A stretch of DNA of 64,000 nucleotides from Hydromicrobium sp964415365. Its GTDB lineage: Bacteria; Actinomycetota; Humimicrobiia; Humimicrobiales; Humimicrobiaceae. Of this stretch, positions 25,881-35,654 are shown one piece after another. How positions within the stretch are numbered: position 1 is the stretch's first letter; every line of letters begins with the position of its first letter. The stretch covers positions 39,761 through 103,760 of the forward strand of contig CAYPYW010000003.1 in assembly GCA_964415365.1 (NCBI GenBank), read 5' to 3'. Position numbers and translations under genes: made by a program. Below the pieces are notes generated by a model. It had not been told where the DNA came from. It was given only the letters and a program-made list of their open reading frames with translations, and made no database searches.

Positions 25881-26756
25881 ATGGGAATAAAAACAAAAGA
25901 AAATTTCTACCCGCTATATTATACTCTGCCAGTTATATTATTTTATATGGTTTTTTTATTCTATCCTATTTTCTTCAATATACTGTTGACGTTTTTTAAA
26001 TGGAATGGCATCGGCCCTAATATTTTTCAGGATTTTTTGGCCTTTGAGAACTACAAAAATTTAATTCTGGATAAATTTTTTTGGATTGCACTCAAGAATA
26101 CCATGTATTTTGTAATATCTACGGTTATTGTTCAGAATTTAGTTGGTTTGTTTTTGGCACATATTTTGTTTTTCGGGAATTTCAAATATGGAAATGTATT
26201 AAGATCAATAATATTTTTCCCTACTATTTTATCGCCTGTTATTATTTCATTGATTTGGAAAAAAATTTTTATTTCAGATGGATTGTTAAATACTATTTTA
26301 GGCCTGGATGTAAATTGGCTGGGCGGCCTTTATCTCGGCATATGGATAATAGCTTTTGTAAATATGTGGCAATGGAGTGGCTACAATATGATTTTATATT
26401 ATGCCGGGCTCCAATCTCTCGACAATCAGCTAGTTGAAGCAGCGATGATAGATGGAGCAAATTGGGCCGGGATAGTTTCCAGAATAATTATACCGTTCTT
26501 AAAACCTACCATAGCAATAGCATCTATTTTAACGGTGCTGGGGGGCTTCAAAGTCTTTGATCTGGTATATATCATGACTAAGGGAGGCCCAGCGCATCAA
26601 ACTGAAGTGATAACCACATATATGTACTGGCTTTCATTTGATGCTACCGGACCTAATAAAATGGGATACGCAGCTACAGTTGTAATTTTTTCCCTTTTTG
26701 TCGCTATTATTTTTGCGGTTATCCGGATGAGAGTAATGTTTACGAGGAAGATTTAA
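25881..26756 (+). CDS. Sugar ABC permease 1A (MalF/UgpA-like)
   Basis: A 291-residue membrane protein with six predicted helices. The EAA coupling motif is EAAMIDGANWAGIVSRIIIP. LPVILFYMVFLFYPIFFNILL forms the first helix, and the MTKGGPAHQTEV loop is typical of MalF-type permeases. It begins 129 bases after the receptor hairpin, with no strong ribosome site, and is followed after 3 bases by its partner. The two should form the membrane channel for the LacI-controlled sugar. Confidence 0.9.
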   Translation: MGIKTKENFYPLYYTLPVILFYMVFLFYPIFFNILLTFFKWNGIGPNIFQDFLAFENYKNLILDKFFWIALKNTMYFVISTVIVQNLVGLFLAHILFFGNFKYGNVLRSIIFFPTILSPVIISLIWKKIFISDGLLNTILGLDVNWLGGLYLGIWIIAFVNMWQWSGYNMILYYAGLQSLDNQLVEAAMIDGANWAGIVSRIIIPFLKPTIAIASILTVLGGFKVFDLVYIMTKGGPAHQTEVITTYMYWLSFDATGPNKMGYAATVVIFSLFVAIIFAVIRMRVMFTRKI

Positions 26757-26759
26757 ACA

Positions 26760-27617
26760 ATGAACAAGAAAATGTCTTTAGGCGGATATATTTTCACGAG
26801 GGTAATTATTGCCCTGGAATTGATAGTCGTGTTGTTCCCTGTGCTATGGATAATTTCTATTTCATTCAGGGAAGGCGGAAATATCAATGAATCCTGGTTA
26901 TTAATTATTCCGAAGAATTTTACATTCGAAAATTATATTCAATCCGTTGAATTTGTCCGGAAGTGGCTGGGAATAACATATCAGAGAATGTTCTTTAACT
27001 CGATATTAGTTACTTCGGTTTCCATAGGTGTGACTATAGTTATTTCAGCTCTGGCTGCATTTGGCTTCACCAGCTACAGGTTCAGAGGCAAAGAAGAATT
27101 GTATACTATGGTTATCATATCTTTCATGATCCCATCTCAAATTCTATTGATACCGCTTTTTCTGTTGTTCAGCAAAATGGGGTTATTAAACACATATATT
27201 GCCATTATATTGCCTTATATAACTTTTGGTATTCCCATATCTGTTCTTATTCTGAGAGGATTTTTTGAACACATCCCAAAAGAATTAAGAGATGCGTCAA
27301 GAGTTGATGGGGCAGGTGATTTCTTTTATTTTCTAAAGATCGTATTGCCTATTTCAAAGCCCGCAATTGCTGCGTGCATAATTTTTTTATTTTTGCAGAC
27401 CTGGAATGAATTCTTACTGGCACTGGTATTTTTAAGAGATAATCTAATCCAGACAGTCCCGGTGACGATAGCTAAAATAGGTGGAGGCGCCTATATTATA
27501 CCATGGGGTATTTATGGTGCTGCAATAGTTATATCCACAATTCCTGTTGTGATTGTATTTTTAATTTTTCAAAAGTGGTTCATAAGGGGAATAACAATGG
27601 GTGCTGTCAAAGGGTAA
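26760..27617 (+). CDS. Sugar ABC permease 1B (MalG/UgpE-like)
   Basis: A 285-residue membrane protein with six helices. The coupling motif is ELRDASRVDGAGDFFYFLKI. LFPVLWIISISFREGG at helix 1 and QKWFIRGITMGAVKG at the C-terminus are standard MalG-type ends. Translation is likely coupled to permease 1A (3-base gap). No ATPase gene follows, so energy must come from the divergent MalK-type protein or a distant one. Confidence 0.9.
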   Translation: MNKKMSLGGYIFTRVIIALELIVVLFPVLWIISISFREGGNINESWLLIIPKNFTFENYIQSVEFVRKWLGITYQRMFFNSILVTSVSIGVTIVISALAAFGFTSYRFRGKEELYTMVIISFMIPSQILLIPLFLLFSKMGLLNTYIAIILPYITFGIPISVLILRGFFEHIPKELRDASRVDGAGDFFYFLKIVLPISKPAIAACIIFLFLQTWNEFLLALVFLRDNLIQTVPVTIAKIGGGAYIIPWGIYGAAIVISTIPVVIVFLIFQKWFIRGITMGAVKG

Positions 27618-27698
27618 CATGGCCAATCGATTGATTATTTAATAAACAATCCCGATGATGTCTTTAGTTATTTTATAAATATAAACAGGAGCAAAAAG

Positions 27699-28463
27699 AT
27701 GGAAAACAAGATAATTAAAATTAAAGGGAGATATTGGAGTTTAAACAGGGAGCCCAGTGGTAAAATTAACCCCAAGAAATTTGGCTGCAGGCATGAAGAT
27801 CTGAAACTGGATTTAGACAAAACTGCTTTTATGGTTATAGATGTATATGGTAAAGGTTTTGATGAAAATGATGAAATTCCTGAGAATCCGGCTTTTGGAA
27901 TAAAAGAGCTGTTTATTATGGAAAAAAATATCATCAATAATAAAATCAAGCCTGCTTTGGAAGCTGCAAGAAGTAAAAACTTCAAAATTATTTATATCGA
28001 GAACAGGGATGAACCATACCTGGTAGATGAAAACAGTGAATACGGCAAATATTGTAAAAGATTTTGGGGCTTAAGCGTAGGAGAATATTTTAGAGGGGAT
28101 GGAGAAAGCATGCTTCAGTACTCAAATGTGGTGGCGCCCAAAAAAGGTGAATTTGTAATGAAAAAAAGGTTCTATGGGGCATTTACAAATACGGAGCTTG
28201 ATTATTTACTCAGCAATCTCAATGTCAAGAATCTGATATGTGTGGGGTTTACTGCAGATATTTGCTTATTTTTCACATTGTATGAAGCCTGGGTTAATAA
28301 TTATAAAGTTGTGCTACTCAGAGATGCGACTTTGGCTTTTGAGCCGGACGAAGAATGCATAAAAAATCTTACAAAAACGAATCATTCCGTTGAATTCATA
28401 GAAAGATATATCGGGCATACAGTTACAGTGGATGAGTTTATAGAAAGTTGCAAATACCTGTAG
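27699..28463 (+). CDS. Isochorismatase-family cysteine hydrolase
   Basis: A 254-residue cytosolic hydrolase of the isochorismatase/nicotinamidase fold. The catalytic triad can be placed at D48 (FMVIDVYG), K156 (VMKKRFYGAF) and C189 (GFTADICLFFT). The N-terminal 35 residues are an extension beyond the usual start. A CAGGAGC site precedes the ATG. The family hydrolyses amides, carbamates or vinyl ethers. In this operon it could remove an amide or ether-linked group from the imported compound, but that is inference. Confidence 0.85.
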   Translation: MENKIIKIKGRYWSLNREPSGKINPKKFGCRHEDLKLDLDKTAFMVIDVYGKGFDENDEIPENPAFGIKELFIMEKNIINNKIKPALEAARSKNFKIIYIENRDEPYLVDENSEYGKYCKRFWGLSVGEYFRGDGESMLQYSNVVAPKKGEFVMKKRFYGAFTNTELDYLLSNLNVKNLICVGFTADICLFFTLYEAWVNNYKVVLLRDATLAFEPDEECIKNLTKTNHSVEFIERYIGHTVTVDEFIESCKYL

Positions 28464-28517
28464 ATTGTAAAAGCTTTTCAAGCTGATATTTGAAATATAT
28501 TGAGAGGGCAAGACAAT

Positions 28518-29678
28518 ATGAAAGCAAAAGACAGAGTTTTGGCAGCAATAAAGTTTAAAGGGGTGGATAAAATTCCTGCCACATATAAAGGTCTGGAACC
28601 TTTAACCAAAAAAATACTGAAGTATTTTAACATACACTATGAGGGAAGCATGGATGCTTTTGCTGCAAGGAAAGAAAACAGAAAAAAATTTCTGAATCTT
28701 ATTGGTGCAGATTTTTGGTCGGATGGTTCAAGGATAAGTAAATTTACATCTTTTACTCCGACTTACAATGGCGAACCGCCTAAACCGCCTTTCGTCAAAG
28801 AGCCTCTTTTTTGGTATACCCTGGGAATCGGAACAATTCTGAAAAGGGTTGATGAATATGACTATGAATATCCTTTATATACTAATCCACCTTTGGGAGC
28901 TATTGAATCGGAAAATGATATAGGAAAGGATTTTTTAACAAAAAAATTGGATCTGTTTGATTTCAAGAATTACACAAATAGAGTTTTAATAGAAGAAGAC
29001 GTTCCGGATTTAAGCTACCAGAATTCGGTAGGGGATGATGATTTCATATGTTTCGGCACTTTAAACAGTATTTTTATGATTTGCTGTTATTTAAGAGGCA
29101 CGGAAAAATTCCTTTTGGACTTAGTCTGCAATAAAAGATTAGCCGAAAAAATAATAGATGAAGTCGGTCAATTTTGTATAGAATTTAACAAAAGAGAATT
29201 AGCAGGTTTTGGAAGTAAAGCAGAATTCTATTGCAGTTTCGATGATTTTGCTGGCCAGAGTGGCTTATTGATATCACCGGATTTGTTTAAAAAATATTTT
29301 TTACCTCTTTATATAGAACTAATTGAAAATGTTAAGAAAAAAAATCTTATTTATACCTGGCACTGTTGTGGAAGCGTACATGATATTCTGCCCCATATGA
29401 TAGAAGCAGGAATAGATGTTTTTAATGTTTGCCAGACATCTGCAAGAAATATGGAACTTGAAAAAGTATACAAATTATATGGAAGTAAAGTGTGTATTCA
29501 TGGAGCTATAGATGTGCAAAGCTTATTATCAACGAAAACTTCGAAAGAAGTCAGAGAAGAGATAAAAAGAATTAAAGAATTGTGGTCCAACAATGGTGGG
29601 ATAATCATTTCTCCATCGCATGAAGCTTTACCTGAAACTCCTGTTGAGAACATATTAGCTATTTATGAATCAATATGA
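28518..29678 (+). CDS. URO-D superfamily protein, paralogue 3
   Basis: A 386-residue URO-D-fold protein starting MKAKDRVLAAIKFKGVDKIP. The ATG at 28518 is preferred over an upstream TTG (28500) because AGAGGG lies 9 bases before it. It is the only paralogue with a cysteine at the usual zinc position (WHCCGSVHD). The final ligand region is ISPSHEALPETPVEN, with His where methyltransferases have Cys; a His-Cys-His metal site is possible. CSFDDFAGQSGLLISPDLF is the conserved barrel segment. Reaction unknown. Confidence 0.8.
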   Translation: MKAKDRVLAAIKFKGVDKIPATYKGLEPLTKKILKYFNIHYEGSMDAFAARKENRKKFLNLIGADFWSDGSRISKFTSFTPTYNGEPPKPPFVKEPLFWYTLGIGTILKRVDEYDYEYPLYTNPPLGAIESENDIGKDFLTKKLDLFDFKNYTNRVLIEEDVPDLSYQNSVGDDDFICFGTLNSIFMICCYLRGTEKFLLDLVCNKRLAEKIIDEVGQFCIEFNKRELAGFGSKAEFYCSFDDFAGQSGLLISPDLFKKYFLPLYIELIENVKKKNLIYTWHCCGSVHDILPHMIEAGIDVFNVCQTSARNMELEKVYKLYGSKVCIHGAIDVQSLLSTKTSKEVREEIKRIKELWSNNGGIIISPSHEALPETPVENILAIYESI

Positions 29679-29746
29679 AAGAAAATTTTGAGGTTAAATA
29701 TTAAACTTTTGAGGAACTATTACAGGGATGAATGTCAGGAGAACAT

Positions 29747-30916
29747 ATGGATCCGAACATAAGTGGTAACATAAGTTATTCAAGTCCAAGAAGGACTATT
29801 TATGGAGTCAACTCTTTAAAGAATATTAAAGATATAGCAGGGAATAACAAAAAAAGCATATTATATTTAACATATAAAAATAATGGAAAAAACTTACCTT
29901 TTCATAATGAAGTTCTAGATCTTTTGCATGCAAGTTCTAAAAATGTATTCGTATATGATGAAATTGAAAGAGAACCTTCAATTCAAAATATTGATACCGC
30001 TGCCGGGTTTGCAAAGAAAAAAAATCTGGATTTGATATTAGCTGTTGGAGGCGGAAGTGTCATTGATCTGGCGAAAGCAGTCTCTATTTTAATGAGAAAT
30101 GAAGGTTCTATAAGAGATTTTCAGATGAATAATAAAAAAATTGTAAATAAAGGCGTGGATCTTATAGCTGTCCCAACAACCGCTGGTACGGGTTCGGAGG
30201 CAACCGCGGTTGTGGTTGTAACAAATATCGAAAAAAAAATTAAAAAAAGCATTTCCCATCCTTATCTTGTACCGGATCTTGTATTATTGGATCCTGCCCT
30301 GACGGTCACACTCCCTCCGGGTTTAACAGCACTTACAGGGATTGATGCACTATCACATGCGATAGAATCTTATACATCTACGCTCGAAATACCCTTTGCG
30401 AAAGCTACCGCGATAAAAGCAATAGAGCTTATAGGCAAAAATTTGGTGGAATCATATAAAAATCCTGAAAATTTGGGAGCAAGAATGGACATGCTTTTGG
30501 CCAGCAATTTAGGCGGAATGTCACTTATTGCATCGGTTGGAGCTGCGCATAGATTGGCTCAACCTATAAGTTCCGAGACGGGCTTGTCGCATTCTGAGGC
30601 AATATCCATTATTCTAATAAATGTAATGAAAATAAACAGGCCTTATTGCATGGAGAGATATAGGGATATAGCATCTGCACTGGGAGTTGATACCTGCAAG
30701 TATGATTTGGAAGAAGCTTCGAAACAGGCAATTGCCAGGGTAATAGAAATCTACAAAGATTTAAATATCAGTGACAGCTTTTCTAAATACAATATAGGTA
30801 GTAAAGTTTTTAGTAAGATAATAGACAATGCAAATGCCACAACTTCTCATCTAAAATACAATCCCAGGCCCCTGAATGAAAAAATATTACTGAAGATATT
30901 GGAATTATCGAAATGA
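29747..30916 (+). CDS. Iron-dependent alcohol dehydrogenase family
   Basis: A 389-residue group III (iron-containing) dehydrogenase. The NAD loop is AVGGGSVIDLAKAV, followed by AVPTTAGTGSEATAV. Metal ligands fit D and H in GIDALSHAIESY and the later GAAHRLAQ and GLSHSEAISI histidines. The usual PHG is SHS here. An in-frame ATG at 29732 exists, but the one at 29747 has AGGAGA 5 bases upstream. It would interconvert an aldehyde or ketone and an alcohol in the pathway. Confidence 0.88.
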   Translation: MDPNISGNISYSSPRRTIYGVNSLKNIKDIAGNNKKSILYLTYKNNGKNLPFHNEVLDLLHASSKNVFVYDEIEREPSIQNIDTAAGFAKKKNLDLILAVGGGSVIDLAKAVSILMRNEGSIRDFQMNNKKIVNKGVDLIAVPTTAGTGSEATAVVVVTNIEKKIKKSISHPYLVPDLVLLDPALTVTLPPGLTALTGIDALSHAIESYTSTLEIPFAKATAIKAIELIGKNLVESYKNPENLGARMDMLLASNLGGMSLIASVGAAHRLAQPISSETGLSHSEAISIILINVMKINRPYCMERYRDIASALGVDTCKYDLEEASKQAIARVIEIYKDLNISDSFSKYNIGSKVFSKIIDNANATTSHLKYNPRPLNEKILLKILELSK

Positions 30917-30957
30917 AGGTAGCTTTTAAAATCGTTTGAATAAAAAGGAGTTCAGCT

Positions 30958-31989
30958 TTGCTGGCTTTAGTAAAAAATGCAAAGGGCATCCAGAATTTTG
31001 GCTTGCAGGATATTGAAGTCCCGGATTTAAAAGAAGACGAAATTTTGATAGAGGTAAAGTGTGCCGGGCTATGCGGAACTGATCTGCATGTCCTGAATGA
31101 TAATTATCCTGCCAATTTACCGGTGGTAATGGGGCATGAGTTTTCCGGGATAGTTAAGGAAGTCGGTTGTAATGTGGATAAAAAAATAATTGGAAGGAAA
31201 ATAGTTTCCGAACCTTTTTTTAGAACTTGCGGTAGTTGCTATCTGTGCGCCAGCGGAAATTATAATCTATGTGACGGGAAAATCGCCCTGGGCAGCAAAG
31301 CTGACGGTGCTTTTGCCAGGTACATAAAGGTAAATAAAGATAGAATCCACTTGCTGCCAGATGAGATAGATTATGAAGAAGCCTGCCTTTTAGAACCGCT
31401 TTCTTGCAGTGTACATGGTGTGCTTTATTCAATCAATATAAAACCGGCAGATGTGGTTGTTATATTAGGCACCGGCCCAATAGGAATTTTGTCTGCATAT
31501 TTATCAAAACTCTGTGGCGGAAAGGTTATACTCGGGGGAACAAGATATTCAATAAGAACAGAGGTTGCCAGAGAAAAGTTAAAAATAGATTATGTCCTGG
31601 ATATCAAAAAAGTGGATATTTTCAATTTTTTATCAAAAGAAATGAGTATTACGAATGCAGATATAGTTATAGAATGCTCAGGTTCCAGGGAAGCTGTCAT
31701 AAATGCGCTGAAGCTTGTGAAAAAGAGGGGCAAAATACTTCAAATGGGCATCTTTGATAAAGATATTTCTGTGCCGTTTGATTTAATTACGCAAAAGGAA
31801 ATTCTGGTTGTCGGTTCGTTCGGCTCTAACAATACTGCCTGGTTAAAGGCTATAGAATTATTAAAACATAAGAAAATCAGTATCAAAGAGGTCATAACTC
31901 ACAGGTTTAGCCTGCGGGACTATAAGGAAGCTTTTGAATTCCTTAAAAATGGATCAGGAATAAAAATAATTTTTAACGATTTTAATTAA
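30958..31989 (+). CDS. Zinc-dependent medium-chain dehydrogenase 2
   Basis: A 343-residue MDR dehydrogenase. The start is TTG with a strong AAAGGAG site. CAGLCGTDLH and GHEFSG give the catalytic zinc site, CGSCYLCASGNYNLC the structural zinc. The Rossmann loop is VVILGTGPIGILSAY, with Gly-Gly-Thr rather than Asp after the second strand, so NADP is possible. It follows the iron dehydrogenase by 41 bases. The substrate is probably a polyol or sugar acid. Confidence 0.88.
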   Translation: MLALVKNAKGIQNFGLQDIEVPDLKEDEILIEVKCAGLCGTDLHVLNDNYPANLPVVMGHEFSGIVKEVGCNVDKKIIGRKIVSEPFFRTCGSCYLCASGNYNLCDGKIALGSKADGAFARYIKVNKDRIHLLPDEIDYEEACLLEPLSCSVHGVLYSINIKPADVVVILGTGPIGILSAYLSKLCGGKVILGGTRYSIRTEVAREKLKIDYVLDIKKVDIFNFLSKEMSITNADIVIECSGSREAVINALKLVKKRGKILQMGIFDKDISVPFDLITQKEILVVGSFGSNNTAWLKAIELLKHKKISIKEVITHRFSLRDYKEAFEFLKNGSGIKIIFNDFN

Positions 31990-32029
31990 ATTATTATTTG
32001 ACATTTTTAGGATAGAGAGAGAATAAGGG

Positions 32030-33397
32030 ATGAAATCCAGGGAAAGAGTTATAAAATCACTAAAACATTGTGAACCTGATAAGATTCCTTTTTTTGAATT
32101 AAGCTTTGATGAGGGTATTGCAGGTAAAATTTTAGACAGGAAAATGTTCTTGTTTGATAGAACATACAATTTCAAACATAAGTTATTTGACGAATACAGT
32201 ATATATAAGAGAATAAACAGGGAGCATGTATCTCAGGGCATAAAGAATGTATGCGATCTTTATAGATATCTTGATATGGATATAGTTCCTGTAAGAATTT
32301 ACTCCTCCTATATTTCGCCTTTTTCAATGGTTTACATGGGATTGACTGATTCTTTTGAAGATATAAATTTAACAAGAACTTTTGTATCCGATAATGTTGA
32401 AACCTGGAAGATTGAAAATAGTGAAGGTTTTTGGTCAAAGCTTAATTTCAATAAAAAAAATAACTCTATTTTTATGGAAGCCGATTCGATATCCGAGGGT
32501 GGAATAAAAGAATTTGAAAGGTTCAACAGGCATGCATCCAAACTGCTTGATGGTTTGCTTCCAAAAATAAGTACTTCGGTAAAGAGACTGAAAACATATA
32601 TGAAAACTTACCAGCGGGAAAATAATCCCGGCACTGACGGTGAATTTATCAGTAATAGTTCACCTCTTGATGATATATTGGGAAATTTTCCAAAACAAAT
32701 ACAAATAGCTTTAAAAACTGTAAGGTTTGCTCTGAACTATAATAAAACCCGTGATAAATTTATATTGGGTTACGGTTCTTTATGCTTTCCAACCAATGCT
32801 ACATTTCTCCAGCTATTCCTGGAATCAATGGTTTTGAATCCCGGCCTTGCCTACGATTTTTTGAAGTTGACTACTGAAGGAATTATTCCCGTCATAGAGG
32901 CTCAGCTTAATTTAGGGGCAGATGGCATTATTTGTGTAAATGATTACGCTTCTAATTCTGGCCCGATTTTTTCGCCAGAACATTTTAAAAAGTTTTTAGT
33001 TCCTTTTTATAAAAAAATTGTGGATACCTGTCATAGTTATGGGAAACCGTTTATAAAACACTGTGATGGAAACATAAATTCACTTATCGATATCTTTATT
33101 TATGATTGCAATTTTGACGGGATCCATGCAATTGAACCTAATGCAGGTATGGATATTTATAAGTTAAAAAAGAAATATGGCGACAGGGTTACACTGCTTG
33201 GGAATTTAGACTGTACAAATTTGCTTGTTAGCGGTAAAAAGGACGAAATAATTGAAGAAATATGTAGATTAAAAAAATTCCTGGCTCCGGGAGGTGGTTA
33301 TATTTTTTCGTCTTCCAACAGTATTCATTCAGGTGTACCCGTTGAAAATTTTAAAGTAATGATTGATGCATTTAAGAAGGAGAGAAACTACAAGTAG
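32030..33397 (+). CDS. URO-D superfamily protein, paralogue 4
   Basis: A 455-residue URO-D-fold protein, the longest of the four, starting MKSRERVIKSLKHCEPDKIP. A central insert of about 80 residues (around 150-230) is charged and helical. The zinc-site equivalents are IKHCDGNINSL, with Asp at the usual Cys, and FSSSNSIHSGVPVEN, with Asn at the last Cys, so a methyltransferase metal site is not intact. DRVTLLGNLDC is the conserved strand. It lies between two dehydrogenases in the same operon. Confidence 0.78.
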   Translation: MKSRERVIKSLKHCEPDKIPFFELSFDEGIAGKILDRKMFLFDRTYNFKHKLFDEYSIYKRINREHVSQGIKNVCDLYRYLDMDIVPVRIYSSYISPFSMVYMGLTDSFEDINLTRTFVSDNVETWKIENSEGFWSKLNFNKKNNSIFMEADSISEGGIKEFERFNRHASKLLDGLLPKISTSVKRLKTYMKTYQRENNPGTDGEFISNSSPLDDILGNFPKQIQIALKTVRFALNYNKTRDKFILGYGSLCFPTNATFLQLFLESMVLNPGLAYDFLKLTTEGIIPVIEAQLNLGADGIICVNDYASNSGPIFSPEHFKKFLVPFYKKIVDTCHSYGKPFIKHCDGNINSLIDIFIYDCNFDGIHAIEPNAGMDIYKLKKKYGDRVTLLGNLDCTNLLVSGKKDEIIEEICRLKKFLAPGGGYIFSSSNSIHSGVPVENFKVMIDAFKKERNYK

Positions 33398-33483
33398 ATA
33401 ATTTCCGGTACCGGTTTAAATGGGATAAGATTCCATGTATTTTTCTATGTTGCTTAACAGGGGAAAAGGAGGTCTCGCAGAAT

Positions 33484-34515
33484 ATGAAAGCGCTGGTTTT
33501 GGAACAATATTGTAAGTTTACTTATAAGGATGTACCCAAGCCTCAGATCAAGCCAAACGAAGTATTAGTTAAAGTAGAGGCATGTGCCATATGCGGCAGT
33601 GATGTACATGGCATGGACGGAAGCAGCGGGAGAAGAATACCCCCTGTAATAATAGGTCATGAAGCTGCGGGTATAATTGAGGAAGTGGGGGAAAAAGTTG
33701 AAAACTTCAAAAAAGGCGATAGAGTTACTTTTGATTCGACCATATATTGTGGTAAATGTAATTACTGCCGGATTGGGAAGATAAACCTATGTGAAAATAG
33801 AAGAGTCCTGGGAGTTTCATGCAATGAGTATCATCAAGATGGAGCTTTTGCTGAATATATAGCAATTCCTGAGCATATATTATATAAGTTGTCTGATGGC
33901 ATCTCTTATGAACATGCAACATTTATCGAACCGCTTTCTGTGGCACTTCATGCTGTAAATAATACTTCTATTAAAATAAACGATACTGCTGTTGTAGTAG
34001 GGGCTGGTATGATAGGTCTTCTTGTTATTCAGTTATTAAGAATTGCTGGTTGTGGAAAGATAATAGCTGTTGATATCGATAATTTTAAATTGGGTCTTGC
34101 ATTGAAGCTGGGAGCAGATATTACGTTAAAATTGGATGGAACCGATGTTAGAAGCGAGGTATTGAGTTTGACCAATAATGAGGGTGCCGATATTTCATTT
34201 GAGATAGTTGGTATATCCCAGACCATCAAAATTGCAGTGGAATGTCTAAAAAAAGGAGGATTACTGACATTAGTGGGAAATTTATCCCCTGAAGTCAAAG
34301 TTCCTCTACAATTTTTAGTAACAAGGGAAATAGGAGCCAGGGGATCATGCGCCTCTTCCGGGGAATATGGTGACTGCATAGAAATGATTGAAAGGGGAGT
34401 TATAGACCTGGATTCCCTAATAAGCAGAGTTGCACCTCTGAAAGAAGGCCAGATCTGGTTTGACAAATTATATAAGTCAGAACCTGAGCTATTAAAAATA
34501 ATTTTAAAACCTTAA
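33484..34515 (+). CDS. Zinc-dependent medium-chain dehydrogenase 3
   Basis: A 343-residue MDR dehydrogenase with CAICGSDVHG and GHEAAG (catalytic zinc) and CGKCNYCRIGKINLC (structural zinc). The coenzyme loop is AVVVGAGMIGLLVI with VDID after the second strand, favouring NAD. A strong AAAGGAGG site lies upstream. It resembles sorbitol or L-iditol type enzymes, and LacI/ABC context supports polyol oxidation. Confidence 0.88.
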   Translation: MKALVLEQYCKFTYKDVPKPQIKPNEVLVKVEACAICGSDVHGMDGSSGRRIPPVIIGHEAAGIIEEVGEKVENFKKGDRVTFDSTIYCGKCNYCRIGKINLCENRRVLGVSCNEYHQDGAFAEYIAIPEHILYKLSDGISYEHATFIEPLSVALHAVNNTSIKINDTAVVVGAGMIGLLVIQLLRIAGCGKIIAVDIDNFKLGLALKLGADITLKLDGTDVRSEVLSLTNNEGADISFEIVGISQTIKIAVECLKKGGLLTLVGNLSPEVKVPLQFLVTREIGARGSCASSGEYGDCIEMIERGVIDLDSLISRVAPLKEGQIWFDKLYKSEPELLKIILKP

Positions 34516-34533
34516 AAAATAGGAGTCTAAATA

Positions 34534-35580
34534 ATGAAAGCATTAGTCAAATTTGGCAATAAAGACGGAGAGGTTGAAATACAAGACATCCCTGTACCTG
34601 AGATTGGCCCGTATGACGTGCTTTTAAAAGTAAAGTCTGCAAGCATTTGTGGATGGGATATTGAAATGTGGAGACATAGAATGGCAAATCCGGTAAAGGT
34701 GCCTGTAGTTCAGGGTCACGAGTTCAGTGGAATAGTAGAAAAAATTGGGTCAGGAGTTACAAAATTTAAGGAGGGTGACAGAGTTGTGAGCGAAACCGCC
34801 GCTTACATTTGCGGGGAGTGCACCTATTGTCTCAGCGGTAACTACAATTTGTGTCCAAGAAGGAAGGGTTTTGGATATGGCGTAGATGGAGCTTTTACCG
34901 ATTTTGTAAAAGTTCCCCAAAGATGTCTGCACAAAATACCTGACAATATATCTTTTGATCATGCGGCATTGACGGAACCAGCCTGTGTTGCGTACAATGC
35001 CTTAATTAAAATGTCTCATATTATCCCTGGGAAGCCTGTATTGATTATAGGCCCCGGCCCAGTGGGCTTATTTTGTTTGCAGATTGCAAAAATTGCGGGA
35101 GCAAATCCTATTATAATGGTAGGTACGTCAATTGACAAAGACAGGTTTTCAGTAGCCAGGATATTGGGAGTTGACCAACTTATTAACGTGGAGAAAGAAG
35201 ATGTAAGAGAAAAGGTATTGAAAATAACAAATGGTGATGGCTTTGATCTTGTTGTTGATGCAGCTGGGAACGAGAAGGCATTAAAGCTTGCTGTTGACAC
35301 AGTGACCCGTTTAGGCCAGATCACAAAGATCGGGTGGGGCCCGAAACCAATTAATATTAGCCTTGATCCGATAATATCAAAGGGCGCAAGAATCCAGGGT
35401 ACATTCAGCCATACATGGAATACATGGGAAGATGTATTATCACTTATAGGCCGTGGGAAGATTGTTATGGAACCTATGATAACCAGAAGAATAAAGCTAG
35501 ATGAATGGGAGGAAACTTTTAAAGATATCGAACAGTGCAAATTGGTAAAGGCTGTAATGAATTTCAATGAAGATGAATGA
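34534..35580 (+). CDS. Zinc-dependent medium-chain dehydrogenase 4
   Basis: A 348-residue MDR dehydrogenase. SASICGWDIEMW and GHEFSG are the catalytic site and CGECTYCLSGNYNLC the structural zinc lobe. The Rossmann loop is VLIIGPGPVGLFCL. It starts 18 bases after the previous dehydrogenase. It is the fourth MDR enzyme of the operon, so the pathway probably oxidises several hydroxyls in turn or handles several related substrates. Confidence 0.88.
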   Translation: MKALVKFGNKDGEVEIQDIPVPEIGPYDVLLKVKSASICGWDIEMWRHRMANPVKVPVVQGHEFSGIVEKIGSGVTKFKEGDRVVSETAAYICGECTYCLSGNYNLCPRRKGFGYGVDGAFTDFVKVPQRCLHKIPDNISFDHAALTEPACVAYNALIKMSHIIPGKPVLIIGPGPVGLFCLQIAKIAGANPIIMVGTSIDKDRFSVARILGVDQLINVEKEDVREKVLKITNGDGFDLVVDAAGNEKALKLAVDTVTRLGQITKIGWGPKPINISLDPIISKGARIQGTFSHTWNTWEDVLSLIGRGKIVMEPMITRRIKLDEWEETFKDIEQCKLVKAVMNFNEDE

Positions 35581-35654
35581 ATGAGGTGGATTATAGAATA
35601 CCAATGCAACAATAGGTAATGCAATGTTAAAATAAATTTAAAAGGGGTTGAATA

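Noticed and set aside
19750..33397. URO-D family genes as heme biosynthesis (HemE)
   Set aside because: There are four divergent copies in a sugar operon, no other heme genes, and sequences nearer the MtaA/CmuA branch.
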